In this document: piece by piece, positions 1-8,126 of the stretch | How the letters are laid out: every line of letters starts with the position of its first letter | How positions within the stretch are numbered: the stretch's first letter is position 1 | Assembly (NCBI GenBank): GCA_963785155.1 | Contig: CAWAUB010000006.1 | Coordinates: forward strand, 372,001-436,000 | DNA from: DASUSH01 sp963785155 | GTDB taxonomy: Bacteria > Actinomycetota > Thermoleophilia > Solirubrobacterales > 70-9 | DNA length: 64,000 bases | Direction of reading: 5' to 3' | Notes under the pieces: generated by a model | Databases searched by the model: none | What the model saw: only the letters and a program-made list of their open reading frames with translations | What the model was told of the DNA's origin: nothing | Program-made: the position numbers and the translations under genes

Positions 1-785
1 GTCGGGTCGACCGCCGGCCAGTTCGCCAGGGCGAGGACCTCGGACGTGTCGGGGTCCATGACGACGGCGGTCGCCCCCTTGGGGGTGTAGGTCGTGCCGA
101 TGCCGGCAAGAACGTCCTCCGTGTGGGCCTGGAGAGCGGCGTCGATCGTCAGCTGCAGGTCCTCGCCGGTGGTGGCCGCGGCCAGCGTGTCGCGGCTGAT
201 CTCCTCGCCGAGCGCGTCTCGTGTGAGCAGCCGCTCGCCGTCGGACCCGTGCAGGCGCTCCTCGAATGAGGCCTCCAGCCCGGTCAGGCCCTGGTTCTCG
301 AGCCCGACCGAGCCGATCAGCTGTCCGGCCAGCTCGCCGTCGGGGTAGATGCGCCGGCTGTCGGGAAGGATCGCGAGCCCCTCGATCTTCAGCTTGCTGA
401 TGGCCTCCGCGGCGGGCAGGCTCGCCTTGCGGGCCAGGTACTCGAACCCGGACTCGCGATCGGAGAGCTTCTCGAGGAGATCCTTCTCGGGGACGTCGAG
501 GATGCTCGCGAGCTTCGAGGCGGTGCCCGCCGGGTCCTCGACCTGGTAGGGCGTGGCGATGATCGTCGCGGCGTCCTCGGAGACGGCGAGCTCCGATCCC
601 GTGCGGTCGAGGATCGCCCCGCGCTTTCCGGGGACGACGACCTCGGCGACCTGCTGTGACTGGGCGGCCGAGGAAAGTTCTCCGCCGCGGACGGTCTGCA
701 GCCAGACCGAGCGCATCAGGGCGATCGCGAGCAGGCCCAGGAAGAGGGCGAAGAGGAGGCCGGCGCGCTGGTCGATCCGCCGCAC
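1..785 (-). CDS. ftsI: FtsI/PbpB-type penicillin-binding protein, N-terminal part (cut by window edge)
   Basis: Septal peptidoglycan transpeptidase of the divisome; only about the first 261 codons lie in the window. I translated the minus strand from a GTG at 785, ten bases after the ftsL stop. The protein begins with a short basic segment, then a single membrane anchor (LLFALFLGLLAIALM) and the class B PBP pedestal/dimerisation domain with the family motif GKRGAILDRTG. Further on, GLENQGLTGLE and TTGEDLQLTIDA match the PBP N-terminal domain just before the transpeptidase domain. The catalytic SxxK, SxN and KTG motifs would lie outside the window. It is the fourth gene of the dcw block mraZ-rsmH-ftsL-ftsI. 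No ATG start fits, so GTG is inferred. Confidence 0.9.
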   Translation of the reverse strand, partial: MRRIDQRAGLLFALFLGLLAIALMRSVWLQTVRGGELSSAAQSQQVAEVVVPGKRGAILDRTGSELAVSEDAATIIATPYQVEDPAGTASKLASILDVPEKDLLEKLSDRESGFEYLARKASLPAAEAISKLKIEGLAILPDSRRIYPDGELAGQLIGSVGLENQGLTGLEASFEERLHGSDGERLLTRDALGEEISRDTLAAATTGEDLQLTIDAALQAHTEDVLAGIGTTYTPKGATAVVMDPDTSEVLALANWPAVDP

Positions 786-794
786 GCCCGGTCC

Positions 795-1445
795 CTAAGG
801 CGTGACGGGGACGGCCGCCGCGGCCGCCGGATCGGTGACGGGCGGCGCAGGTGTCACGGGCGCGGGCGCTGCGGGGACGACGGGTGCCGCCTCGACCGGG
901 ACGACGGGCGCCTCGGCCACCGGAGCCTCAGGGGCGGGCGCCGCCGCGCCGGCGGCCGTGAGATCGCCGCCGAGCAGCCGCTTCGCGGCGGCCTTGGCGT
1001 CGCCGGGCGAGACGCGCAGGTAGCCGATCGCATCAGGCTGCGGGTTCGCGAGGCCGAGCTTCCCGGCGGCCTGCTGGATCTCCTCGTTCGAGAGCCGCTC
1101 GGTGAGCTGCGCGCGCAGGGTCGAGTTATCGAGGGCCAGCTCGTCGGCCTGCTCGGCGACCTGGCTCCCGGATGCGCTGAGGCTAAGGGAGTAGACGTTG
1201 AGGCCCACGATGCCGACGAGGAGGACGCCGATCAGGCCGATCCAGGCCCGGCTGCGGGTGAGCCCGACGACTGGCCGCGAGTCGGCGATCCCGCCGACCG
1301 CAACGGCCGTGCGGCCGACGGCGGCCGCCGGGATCGCGAAGCCGGCAGCTGGGGTGATCCCGCGCTTACGCGGCTTCGGCTTGGGCTTGGGCTTTGCGGC
1401 GGGACGCTTGGTGCGTGTCCTGGGTGCGGTCGCTGTGGCTGCCAT
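795..1445 (-). CDS. ftsL: FtsL-like cell division protein
   Basis: Small bitopic divisome protein, 216 aa. A very basic N-terminus with a KPKPKPKPRKR run precedes one membrane helix (IGLIGVLLVGIVGLNVYSL, about residues 90-110). A short coiled-coil-like segment rich in Leu, Glu and Asn follows (about 115-160), then an Ala/Pro/Val-rich low-complexity tail of about 45 residues. This topology and the position between rsmH and ftsI are diagnostic, as the sequence itself is poorly conserved in the FtsL/DivIC family. Its ATG overlaps the rsmH stop by one base (TGATG), indicating translational coupling. The long basic N-terminus and Pro/Ala tail are extensions compared with the roughly 100-residue FtsL of model bacteria. 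Confidence 0.8.
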   Translation of the reverse strand: MAATATAPRTRTKRPAAKPKPKPKPRKRGITPAAGFAIPAAAVGRTAVAVGGIADSRPVVGLTRSRAWIGLIGVLLVGIVGLNVYSLSLSASGSQVAEQADELALDNSTLRAQLTERLSNEEIQQAAGKLGLANPQPDAIGYLRVSPGDAKAAAKRLLGGDLTAAGAAAPAPEAPVAEAPVVPVEAAPVVPAAPAPVTPAPPVTDPAAAAAVPVTP

Positions 1446-2383
1446 CAGCCTGCCTCCTTGCTCAGCTTGAGCGCCCCGCGCAGATGCGCGGAGCCGGAAC
1501 GTGGATTCGCCTCGAGCTCGCCAGGGCTCGGCGCGATCGCCCGCCGCGAGAGCTTCTCCGCCTCCGGCTCATGGCCGCAGACGCAGACCGGCAGCTCCGG
1601 CGGGCAGGTGCAGCCCTGGGCAAGATCGTTGATGAAGCGCTTGACGCGGCGGTCCTCGAGCGAGTGGAACGAGATGGCGGCGAGGCGGCCTCCATCGCCG
1701 AGCAGCTGCCAGGCGAGCGGCAGGGCGCGGTCGAGCGACTCGAGCTCCTCGTTCAGGGCGATCCGCAGCGCCTGGAACGTCCGCTTCGCCGGGTGGCCGC
1801 GTCCGAAGCGGGCCGCGGGCGGAACCGCGTCGCGGATCGCGTCGACCAGCTCGGAGGTCGTCTCGAATGGGCGGCGGCGGACGATCTCCGCAGCGATCCG
1901 GCGGGCGTGGCGCTCCTCGCCGAAGTTGCGGAAGGTCTCGGCCAGGCGGCGCTCGGGCCACTCGTTTACGAGGTCGGCGGCGGTCAGCGGGCCGTCGGGG
2001 TCCATGCGCATGTCGAGGGGCGCGTCGTAGGAGTAGGAGAAGCCGCGCTCCCACGCGTCGATCTGCATCGAGGAGACGCCGAGATCGAGGTAGACGGCGT
2101 CTGCCTGGAGCCTCTCGTCGCGAAGCTCGGCGAGGCCGTCGGCGTAGTCGCCGCGGATGAAGCGGGTCTCGATCGGCGCCTCGGGCGCGAAGTCGTCATA
2201 GCGCGACTCGGCGGCCGGGTCACGGTCGATGCAGATCAGCTCTCCGCCGGGCGCGATCCGGTCGGCGATCAGGCGAGCGTGGCCGCCGGCGCCGAAGGTG
2301 CAGTCGACCACGGTCTCGCCGGGCTGCGGATCGAGCAGGTCGATCAGCTCGGCGGCGAGGACTGGGACGTGGTCGGCGGGCAT
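1445..2383 (-). CDS. rsmH: 16S rRNA (cytosine(1402)-N(4))-methyltransferase
   Basis: RsmH (MraW) methylates N4 of C1402 in the 16S rRNA decoding centre using S-adenosylmethionine. The protein begins MPADHVPVLAAELIDLL, the typical family start. It carries the SAM-binding motif DCTFGAGGHA (about residues 30-40), the motif YLDLGVSSMQID and the C-terminal SFHSLEDRRVKRF block. At about 312 aa it is full length. I prefer the ATG at 2383 because the HVPVL motif normally lies within ten residues of the start; a GTG at 2401 would add six residues. It lies between mraZ and ftsL in the dcw operon. Confidence 0.93.
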   Translation of the reverse strand: MPADHVPVLAAELIDLLDPQPGETVVDCTFGAGGHARLIADRIAPGGELICIDRDPAAESRYDDFAPEAPIETRFIRGDYADGLAELRDERLQADAVYLDLGVSSMQIDAWERGFSYSYDAPLDMRMDPDGPLTAADLVNEWPERRLAETFRNFGEERHARRIAAEIVRRRPFETTSELVDAIRDAVPPAARFGRGHPAKRTFQALRIALNEELESLDRALPLAWQLLGDGGRLAAISFHSLEDRRVKRFINDLAQGCTCPPELPVCVCGHEPEAEKLSRRAIAPSPGELEANPRSGSAHLRGALKLSKEAG

Positions 2384-2413
2384 GTAGGTGAGAGTAAGCA
2401 CGGTTTACATCCG

Positions 2414-2878
2414 TTATCCGGCGGGATTCGGTGCGTCGGAGGCGGCTCCTCCGCCACCGGCCCGGTTCGCACGCGCCTCCTCGTCGGCGTCGATCGCATC
2501 GTTCTCGGCCGCCCAGCGCTCGGGATTCCAGATCTCGAGCCGGTTCATCACGCCCGCGATCACGCACGAGCCCTCGAGCCCGGCGTGGTCGATCAGGCGC
2601 TTCGGCAGGTGCACACGGCCGGCCGAATCGAGCTTGTCGTCCTCGGAGCGGGCGTGGAAGCGGCGTTGGGTGCGGCGCCCCTCACGGTCGAAGGGGTTGA
2701 GGTCGGCCAGGAACTTCTCCTCGACGTCCGAGTAGGCGCCCTCCGAGTAGACCTCGACGCAGGGCTCGAGCCCCTGGGCGAGAACCACTCCCTCAGCGAG
2801 GGCGGCCCGGAATCGAGCCGGGACCGTGATCCGGTCCTTGGCGTCGAGACTGTGCTCGTACTGGCCGCGAAACGCCAA
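2414..2878 (-). CDS. mraZ: Transcriptional regulator MraZ
   Basis: MraZ is an AbrB-fold DNA-binding regulator that heads the dcw cluster and controls its transcription. The 154-aa product starts FRGQYEHSLDAKDRITVPARF, matching the first SpoVT-AbrB domain. A second half-repeat contains LDSAGRVHLPKRLIDHAGL, the conserved DxxGRI/V-P motif. The C-terminal 30 residues (AANDAIDADEEARANRAGGGG) are a low-complexity tail. It is the first gene of the minus-strand division operon. Upstream sequence holds G-rich tracts on the coding strand where MraZ boxes would be expected, but I cannot define the repeats with certainty. Confidence 0.92.
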   Translation of the reverse strand: MAFRGQYEHSLDAKDRITVPARFRAALAEGVVLAQGLEPCVEVYSEGAYSDVEEKFLADLNPFDREGRRTQRRFHARSEDDKLDSAGRVHLPKRLIDHAGLEGSCVIAGVMNRLEIWNPERWAAENDAIDADEEARANRAGGGGAASDAPNPAG

Positions 2879-3204
2879 GAGGAGAAGTGCCTTTCCGCTG
2901 AGTCGATCTGGTCGCCGGAAAAAGTTGGGCCGGAGAGGCGAGGTGGGAGGAGCCTCACCTCCCCGGCCCTGGGGTCAATGCGAGCGACACAGTAGCCCAC
3001 AACGACCCACTTCGCAACACAACGGTGTCGAAGATTGGACTCGCTCCGTCGGACGGAATTGCTACCCGGTCCCGGAACCGCCCGGATCCGGCTCTACTGC
3101 GCCGATTCGTCCGAGTGGGGCTTCGTGTCTCATCGCCCTCATCCGGGCCCCGTTCTGCAACCGCACTTGCAGATAGCCTCCGACAATGACCGCGAATCTT
3201 GCTA
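2879..3204. promoter_or_regulatory. Divergent intergenic region upstream of mraZ
   Basis: This 326-bp gap separates mraZ (minus) from a plus-strand membrane protein gene. It contains the imperfect inverted repeat GAGGTG-N10-CACCTC near 2939-2960, able to form a short hairpin. It could act as an operator or leader structure for the dcw operon, but no clear -35/-10 pair was identified. Otherwise I see nothing gene-like in it. Confidence 0.35.
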
Positions 3205-4162
3205 ATGGGCACGGAGGAGGAGACCAGCACCCCGCCGCCGGGGGCCGAGGCCGAGGCGGCGCCGATGGGCGCCGCGGCCGCCGGGCCGCCCGTCGACGAT
3301 GACGACACGCGCGGCATCCACCTGCGCCGGCTCGCGGGTCATCCGGTCACGCTCAGCCTGACGATCACGCTGGTGATCGCCGCCTTCGTGGTCGGCACGA
3401 TCACCTCGGGCGCGGCACTCGGCGGGGCGGTGGCGGGCGGCGTCCTGCTGCTCGCGATCATCATCGTCTTCGCGATCGCCAACGCCCGGGCGAAGGAGGA
3501 CTTCTACAACGCGTTCGCCCAGGCCCGAGGCCTCGACGCGTGCGGGCCGGGGACCGGTGCCACCGATCACGCCCCTGCTCCAGCGCGGCGACGACCGCTA
3601 CGCGGTGCAGCAGTTCAGGGGCACATTGCCAGGCGGTGAGCCGGGCACCCTCGCCCATTACACCTACGAGGACACCTACACCGACAGCGAGGGCGACCGC
3701 ACGACCACCTATTACACCTTCACCGTCGGCATCTGCTCGATTCCCGAGTCCGCCTATAAGACCGGCGAGCTCTACCTGCAGAGGCGCGTCGGCTTCCGCT
3801 TCATGGACGGCTTCGAGGACGCGTTCCGCTCAAAGCAGCGCGTCGAGGTCGAGAGCGTTCGAATGGACAAGCGGTTCGAGACGTTCGCCGACGCCGACAC
3901 GGACCCGAACTGGCTGCGCCAGCTGTTCACGCCGACGTTCATCGACTGGCTCGGCGACCACGCGCCCGAGGGCTTCGCCTTCGAGCTCGTCGCAGGCGGG
4001 CTCGTCACCAACGCCAAGGGCCACCTGGACAACGCCGCCGCGCTCGACGCGTTCTGCGAGGCGACCTCGAGGGCCGCGAAGCGGATCCGGGACGAGTCGC
4101 TCGAGCAGGCGGTCGGTGGGCCGCCAACCCAGCCGCCCGAGCCGCCCCAGCCGACGGTCTAG
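3205..4162 (+). CDS. Two-helix membrane protein of unknown function, reading frame shifted near 3550
   Basis: Two adjacent open frames make one protein. The first (from ATG 3205) has an acidic/Ala-rich N-terminus and two hydrophobic helices (VTLSLTITLVIAAFVVGTI and GGVLLLAIIIVFAIA) followed by FYNAFAQARGLDA. The continuation, ITPLLQRGDDRYAVQQFRGTL, is in the next frame from about 3545 and runs to 4162. Removing one base near 3553 would join them at GPVPPITPLL, so a single indel is the simplest explanation. The soluble half has an alternating Tyr/Thr/Glu-rich beta-type stretch and ends in a Pro/Gln tail. The layout of two helices plus a cytoplasmic domain recalls DUF3137-like proteins, but I do not assign a family. 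Confidence 0.6.
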
Positions 4163-4731
4163 TTGCCTGCGGGATTCGCCCGCAGCCAGGCGAGCACCTC
4201 GCCGGCGTGGCGGTCGGGCGGGAAGACCGGATACCAGACGCGGACGATCCGGCCGTCCTCGATCAGCAGGGTGAGGCGCTTGGTCAGGGTCTTCCCTGCC
4301 GCTTCGAAGGTCGGCAGACGCAGGGCGTGGGTCAGTTCGAGGTCGGCGTCGGAGAGGATCACGAAGGGGAGAGCGAGCCGCTCGGCGGCCTCGCGCTGGT
4401 AGTCGGTGCCCTGGGTGGAGAGACCGAAGACGGCCGCGGCGCCCGCTTCGAGCAGCTCCGCGTGGTGGTCCCGAAATCCGCAGCTCTCCGGAGTGCAGCC
4501 GCGAGCACCGGGGATCTCGTCCCAGTCGGGGACCAGATGGTCCTCGCCGGGAACGCCGGTGCGCGGGTAGGCGTAGACGATCGTGCGGCCGGTCAGGGAG
4601 CTGAGGTTGACTGTGCTCCCGTCGGTCGCGCACAGGGCGATCGACGGCACCGCGACTCCGACCAGATGGTCGGCCGCGCCGTCGTCGATCGGGACGGGCA
4701 GGTCGTCGGGCAGGACCAGGGGATCGACCAC
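4159..4731 (-). CDS. Peroxiredoxin (thioredoxin-fold, BCP/PrxQ-like)
   Basis: Thiol peroxidase of about 190 aa, expected to reduce peroxides in the cytoplasm. The thioredoxin-like core begins near residue 25 (VGVAVPSIALCATDGSTVNL). The key segment is GARGCTPESCGFRD, which places two cysteines five residues apart, as the peroxidatic and resolving Cys lie in PrxQ/BCP enzymes. The later segments FGLSTQGTDYQREAAERLALPF and LPTFEAAGK match the family. It ends on the minus strand, overlapping the end of the convergent membrane protein gene by four bases, and lies just downstream of the tad genes without obvious functional linkage. Electron donor is not predictable here. Confidence 0.85.
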   Translation of the reverse strand: MVDPLVLPDDLPVPIDDGAADHLVGVAVPSIALCATDGSTVNLSSLTGRTIVYAYPRTGVPGEDHLVPDWDEIPGARGCTPESCGFRDHHAELLEAGAAAVFGLSTQGTDYQREAAERLALPFVILSDADLELTHALRLPTFEAAGKTLTKRLTLLIEDGRIVRVWYPVFPPDRHAGEVLAWLRANPAGN

Positions 4732-4746
4732 GCCCGAATTGTTCCA

Positions 4747-5586
4747 TCAGAACCCGGCCAGCAGCCGGTCCGAGTTGGCGACGAGCGCGGCGACGATGAC
4801 CAGCAGGACCGAGGGGACGAGAATCAGGGCGACGACGAGCTGAATCTTCGGCGCGGCCTTGGCCGCGCGCTCCTCGATGCGGCGGCGTTGGTCCCGGCGC
4901 AGGGAGGTCGCCTGTTCGCGGAGCTGGTCGGCCAGCGGCGAGCCGTAGCGGCGCGAGCGGTCGAGCGCGGCTGCGAGCGCGCCCACCTCGGGGACCGGGA
5001 CGCGCTCCCGCAGAGCTCCCAATGCCTCGGCCTGCGAGGCGCCGCACTCGATCCGGGCGACGGCGATCGCGAGCTCGGCGGCGAGCGGCCCGGTCGTGCC
5101 GGCGGCGATCTCGCCGATCACCGTGCCCGGGCTGCGACCGGCGGCGGCGCCAACCGCGAGCAGGTCCAGGGCGTCGGGGAGGGCGTTGACCAGCCGGCGG
5201 CCGCGGCGGCGGGCCTCGCGCTCGAGCAGGGCGTCGGGCGCGAAGAACCCCGCGGCGGGCAGCGCCAGGGCCACGGGCAGCGCCAGCCTGCCGGGCGCCA
5301 CCGGCGCGAGCGAGCTGGCGGCGATCGCCCCGAGGCCGGTGCCGGCGAGCTTGGCGGCCAGCACCGCCGGTACCTGGATCCGCTCGGCGAGCCCCGCCCG
5401 CTGCAGTCGCTGGGGGATGCCGAGCCGGAGCGCGGCCTCGGCGAAGGAACGGGCGCGTCCGCCGGACAGGGTCGCGGCCGTGCGCCCGGCGACTCGGCCG
5501 ATCTCCTCCCCCCTGCTCCCAACGAGCTCCCAGAGCGCCGCAACGGCGAGCAGGGCCGCCAGTGCGGCGATCGGGGCGGCGCTCAT
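4747..5586 (-). CDS. tadC: Tad pilus inner-membrane platform protein TadC (type II secretion F family)
   Basis: Platform protein of a Tad/Flp type IVc pilus or secretion machine. The 279-aa product has an N-terminal membrane helix (APIAALAALLAVAALWELV), a cytoplasmic T2SSF domain with the conserved pattern LPDALDLLAVGAAAGRS, and C-terminal helices (IQLVVALILVPSVLLVIVAALV). It overlaps the preceding tadB by four bases (ATGA), so the two are co-translated. TadB and TadC together form the membrane platform that couples the ATPase to pilin assembly or disassembly. The gene is the last of the cpaF-tadB-tadC group on the minus strand. Confidence 0.85.
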   Translation of the reverse strand: MSAAPIAALAALLAVAALWELVGSRGEEIGRVAGRTAATLSGGRARSFAEAALRLGIPQRLQRAGLAERIQVPAVLAAKLAGTGLGAIAASSLAPVAPGRLALPVALALPAAGFFAPDALLEREARRRGRRLVNALPDALDLLAVGAAAGRSPGTVIGEIAAGTTGPLAAELAIAVARIECGASQAEALGALRERVPVPEVGALAAALDRSRRYGSPLADQLREQATSLRRDQRRRIEERAAKAAPKIQLVVALILVPSVLLVIVAALVANSDRLLAGF

Positions 5587-6434
5587 TCCTCGATCCGGCT
5601 CAGCCGGCGGATCGCCGCGAAGCCGACGAGCTGGAGCGCGCCGGCGACGATCAGGAGGATCAGCGCCGCCCCGTCGCCGACGAGCCGGCCGAGGAAGCCG
5701 GGCTCGAGCAACTCGGCGAAGAGCGCTGCTCCGGCCGGCATGGCGACGACGAGCATGCCGGTGAAGCGCGCCTGGGCCGTCGCGGCGCGGGCGTCGGCGG
5801 CGACCCTGTCGCGCTCGGCGCTCGCCGCGGCGTGACGGCGAAGCAGGGCGGCGAGGTCGCCGCCGCCGAGCTGCTGGGAGACGAGCGCGGCCACGAACGA
5901 GTCGACCCTGGGCGAGCGCAGGCGACGGGCGAGGGCGGCGAGCGAGTCGCCGGTCGATGCGCCGAGCTCGAGGTCGGCGCGAACCCGGGCGAGCTCGACC
6001 GCGGGCGGGCCCTCCAGTGAGGCGGAGGCAGCGGCAAGTGCGCCCCGGACGGAGCGGCCACCGGCGAGCGCGTCGGCGAGAGCGGTCGCGATTTCCGGCA
6101 CGCCACGCTCGACCGCGCGGCGGTAGCGGCGTCGTCGACGGGTGACGGCAGCGGCGGCGAGCGCCGGCCCGGCCGCGGCGACGACGAGCGGCGCGGGGCC
6201 CGGACCGGCAACGTAGACGCCGGCGCCCAGCAGCACGGCGGCCCCAAGGACGGCGAGCCGGCGCCGCTCGAGCACGGTGGGCTCGTAGCCCTCCCGCCCG
6301 GCACGGCGGAGCGGCTCCACCGCCGTCGCGACCCAGCCTGCGATCGCGGGGCTCGCCACGACGGCCTCGCGGATCGCGACCGCGGCCATGCCACCGGCGA
6401 TGGCGAGCAGCAGGACCGGGACCGCCGAGCTCAT
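5583..6434 (-). CDS. tadB: Tad pilus inner-membrane platform protein TadB (type II secretion F family)
   Basis: Second platform protein of the Tad pilus, 283 aa. It has N-terminal hydrophobic segments (VPVLLLAIAGGMAAVAI and AAVLLGAGVYVAG), a T2SSF domain with VPEIATALADALAGGRSVRGAL, and two C-terminal helices (FTGMLVVAMPAGAALFAELL and AALILLIVAGALQLVGF). The gene overlaps both cpaF upstream and tadC downstream by four bases each, giving a tight translationally coupled trio. I infer the TadB label from its position directly after the ATPase; the two F-family paralogues are not separable by motif alone. Confidence 0.85.
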   Translation of the reverse strand: MSSAVPVLLLAIAGGMAAVAIREAVVASPAIAGWVATAVEPLRRAGREGYEPTVLERRRLAVLGAAVLLGAGVYVAGPGPAPLVVAAAGPALAAAAVTRRRRRYRRAVERGVPEIATALADALAGGRSVRGALAAASASLEGPPAVELARVRADLELGASTGDSLAALARRLRSPRVDSFVAALVSQQLGGGDLAALLRRHAAASAERDRVAADARAATAQARFTGMLVVAMPAGAALFAELLEPGFLGRLVGDGAALILLIVAGALQLVGFAAIRRLSRIEE

Positions 6435-7570
6435 CCCTGCTGGCGGCGCCAGAGCTCGCGAATCCCAGCCCCGCCCGCGGCGCGGACGACCTCGCCGACC
6501 TCGGCGACGACCCGGGCGCCGCCCGGGCCTCGTGCCATGTGGACGACGAGGTCGAGTCCGCGCCCGAGCTGCTCGCGAATCGCCGCGTGCGGAAGCCCCA
6601 CGCCCGCCATCAGGGCGAGCGTCTCGAGCCGCCGCAGCGCGTCCTCGGGGCTGTTCGCGTGCACGGTGGACAGCGCGCCATCGTGACCGGTGTTGAGCGC
6701 CGTGAGCAGGTCGAGCGCCTCCGGCCCGCGCACCTCGCCGATCACGATCCGGTCCGGGCGCATCCGCAGGGCGTTGCGGAGCAGGTCGCGGACGCTCACC
6801 TCGCCGCGTCCCTCGACGCTCGCGGGCCGGCTCTCGAGGCGGACGACGTGCGGCTGCTGGAGGCGAAGCTCGGCCGCGTCCTCGATCGTGACCACGCGCT
6901 CGTCCGCCGGGATGAAGCTCGACAGGGCGTTCAGGAGCGTCGTCTTCCCCGACCCGGTGCCGCCGGAGACGAGGACGCTGCGCCGCTCGCTGACCGCGCA
7001 GTCGAGGATCTCCCGCAGGGCCTCGGTCAACGTGCCGCAGGCGACGAGCTCGTCCGGCCCCGGCCGGGCCGCCGAGAACCGCCGGATCGAGAGCGCCGGG
7101 CCGTCGACCGCCAGCGGCGGCACGACGACGTTGACCCGTGAGCCGTCGGCGAGGCGGGCGTCGGCCATCGGGCTCAGCTCGTCGACCCGGCGGCCGAGCG
7201 GCGCGAGGATCCGCTCGATCGCGTCGCGAAGCGAGCGCTCGGAGGGGAACTGGATCTCCGTCCGCTCGATCTGCCCGGCACGCTCGACGTAGACCGCGTC
7301 CGCCCCATTCACCATCACCTCCTCGACGCGATCGTCGGCGAGCAGCTCCTCGAGCGGCCCAAGGCCGACGGTGTCGCGGAGGATCAGGTCGCGCAGCTGG
7401 GCGCGCCGGTCGGCCGGCAGCAGCGCGGCCTCCGTGTCGACCAACTCGCCGACGGCATCGGCGAGGTCGCGTCGCGACGTGCGGCCGGCGGCCGCATCGG
7501 CCCGGCGGCGCTCGACCAGCCGCTCGCGCAGCTTCGCCGCGAGCGCTTCGGCGTGCGTCTGCGTCTCCAC
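6431..7570 (-). CDS. cpaF: CpaF/TadA secretion ATPase
   Basis: Hexameric ATPase that powers Tad pilus assembly. The segment VEEVMVNGADAVYVERAGQIE marks the N-terminal domain, SGGTGSGKTTLLNAL is the Walker A loop, TIEDAAELRL contains the Asp box, and RPDRIVIGEVRGPEALDLL is Walker B. The His box lies in TGHDGALSTVHANS. I place the start at a GTG at 7570, giving 379 aa. An open frame continues to 7831, but that extension would lie inside the divergent macrodomain gene and encodes low-complexity Arg/Asp-rich sequence. The first gene of the cpaF-tadB-tadC operon. Confidence 0.88.
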   Translation of the reverse strand: METQTHAEALAAKLRERLVERRRADAAAGRTSRRDLADAVGELVDTEAALLPADRRAQLRDLILRDTVGLGPLEELLADDRVEEVMVNGADAVYVERAGQIERTEIQFPSERSLRDAIERILAPLGRRVDELSPMADARLADGSRVNVVVPPLAVDGPALSIRRFSAARPGPDELVACGTLTEALREILDCAVSERRSVLVSGGTGSGKTTLLNALSSFIPADERVVTIEDAAELRLQQPHVVRLESRPASVEGRGEVSVRDLLRNALRMRPDRIVIGEVRGPEALDLLTALNTGHDGALSTVHANSPEDALRRLETLALMAGVGLPHAAIREQLGRGLDLVVHMARGPGGARVVAEVGEVVRAAGGAGIRELWRRQQG

Positions 7571-7606
7571 ACCGAAGACAAGCCCGCGAATACGATCGGC
7601 GCCCCC

Positions 7607-8110
7607 ATGGCCGAGATCGAGGTAGCCCGCGCCGACATCACCACGCTCGAGGTCGACGCGATCGCGAACGCGGCCAACACCGAGCTTCGCCACGGCGGGG
7701 GCGTCGCGGCCGCGATCGCCCGAGCCGGCGGCCCGAGGGTCCAGGCCGAGTCCTACGCAGCCGCGCCGATCGGCCTCGGCGAGGCGGTCGAGACGACGGC
7801 GGGCGACATGCCCTCGCGTTGGGTGATCCACGCCGCAACGATGGAGCTTGGCGGCCCGACCTCAGCCGAAATCATCCGGCGAGCGACCGCTTCCACGCTG
7901 GCGAAGGCCGACGAACTCGGCGCCCGCTCGCTCGCGCTGGTTGCGTTCGGAACCGGCGTCGGCGGCTTCCCCGTCGAAGAGGCCGCCCGGATCGAGGTCG
8001 CGGAGGTCCGCCGCCACCTTGCCGAAGGCTCGGGCCTCGAGCGAATCGTCTTCGCCGTGTTCGGCGACGAAGCCGCCTCGGCATTCGAAGCCGCAGTCGG
8101 CAACACCTAA
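7607..8110 (+). CDS. Macrodomain protein (ADP-ribose-binding/hydrolase fold)
   Basis: A single macrodomain of 167 aa, a fold that binds or hydrolyses ADP-ribose derivatives. The N-terminal motif ITTLEVDAIANAANTELRHGGGVA carries the conserved N-A-A-N and glycine-rich loop that contact the distal ribose. The second conserved loop is LVAFGTGVGGFPVEEAA. The segment RWVIHAAT matches the VxHAxG-type strand in this family. It is divergent from cpaF with only about 36 bases between the starts, so the promoters must overlap. Substrate (ADP-ribosylated protein, OAADPr or ADPr-1''-P) cannot be told from sequence. Confidence 0.88.
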   Translation: MAEIEVARADITTLEVDAIANAANTELRHGGGVAAAIARAGGPRVQAESYAAAPIGLGEAVETTAGDMPSRWVIHAATMELGGPTSAEIIRRATASTLAKADELGARSLALVAFGTGVGGFPVEEAARIEVAEVRRHLAEGSGLERIVFAVFGDEAASAFEAAVGNT

Positions 8111-8126
8111 AGAACCCTCGACCTCC

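Noticed and set aside
1394..2995. Long plus-strand open frame over rsmH and mraZ
   Set aside because: It is the antisense reading of two well-defined genes, full of Val/Glu/Gly/Arg low-complexity sequence typical of shadows in high-GC DNA.
4207..5835. 542-codon plus-strand frame across the tad region
   Set aside because: Antisense shadow of the peroxiredoxin, tadC and tadB genes; composition is Gly/Arg/Asp-rich with no domain pattern.
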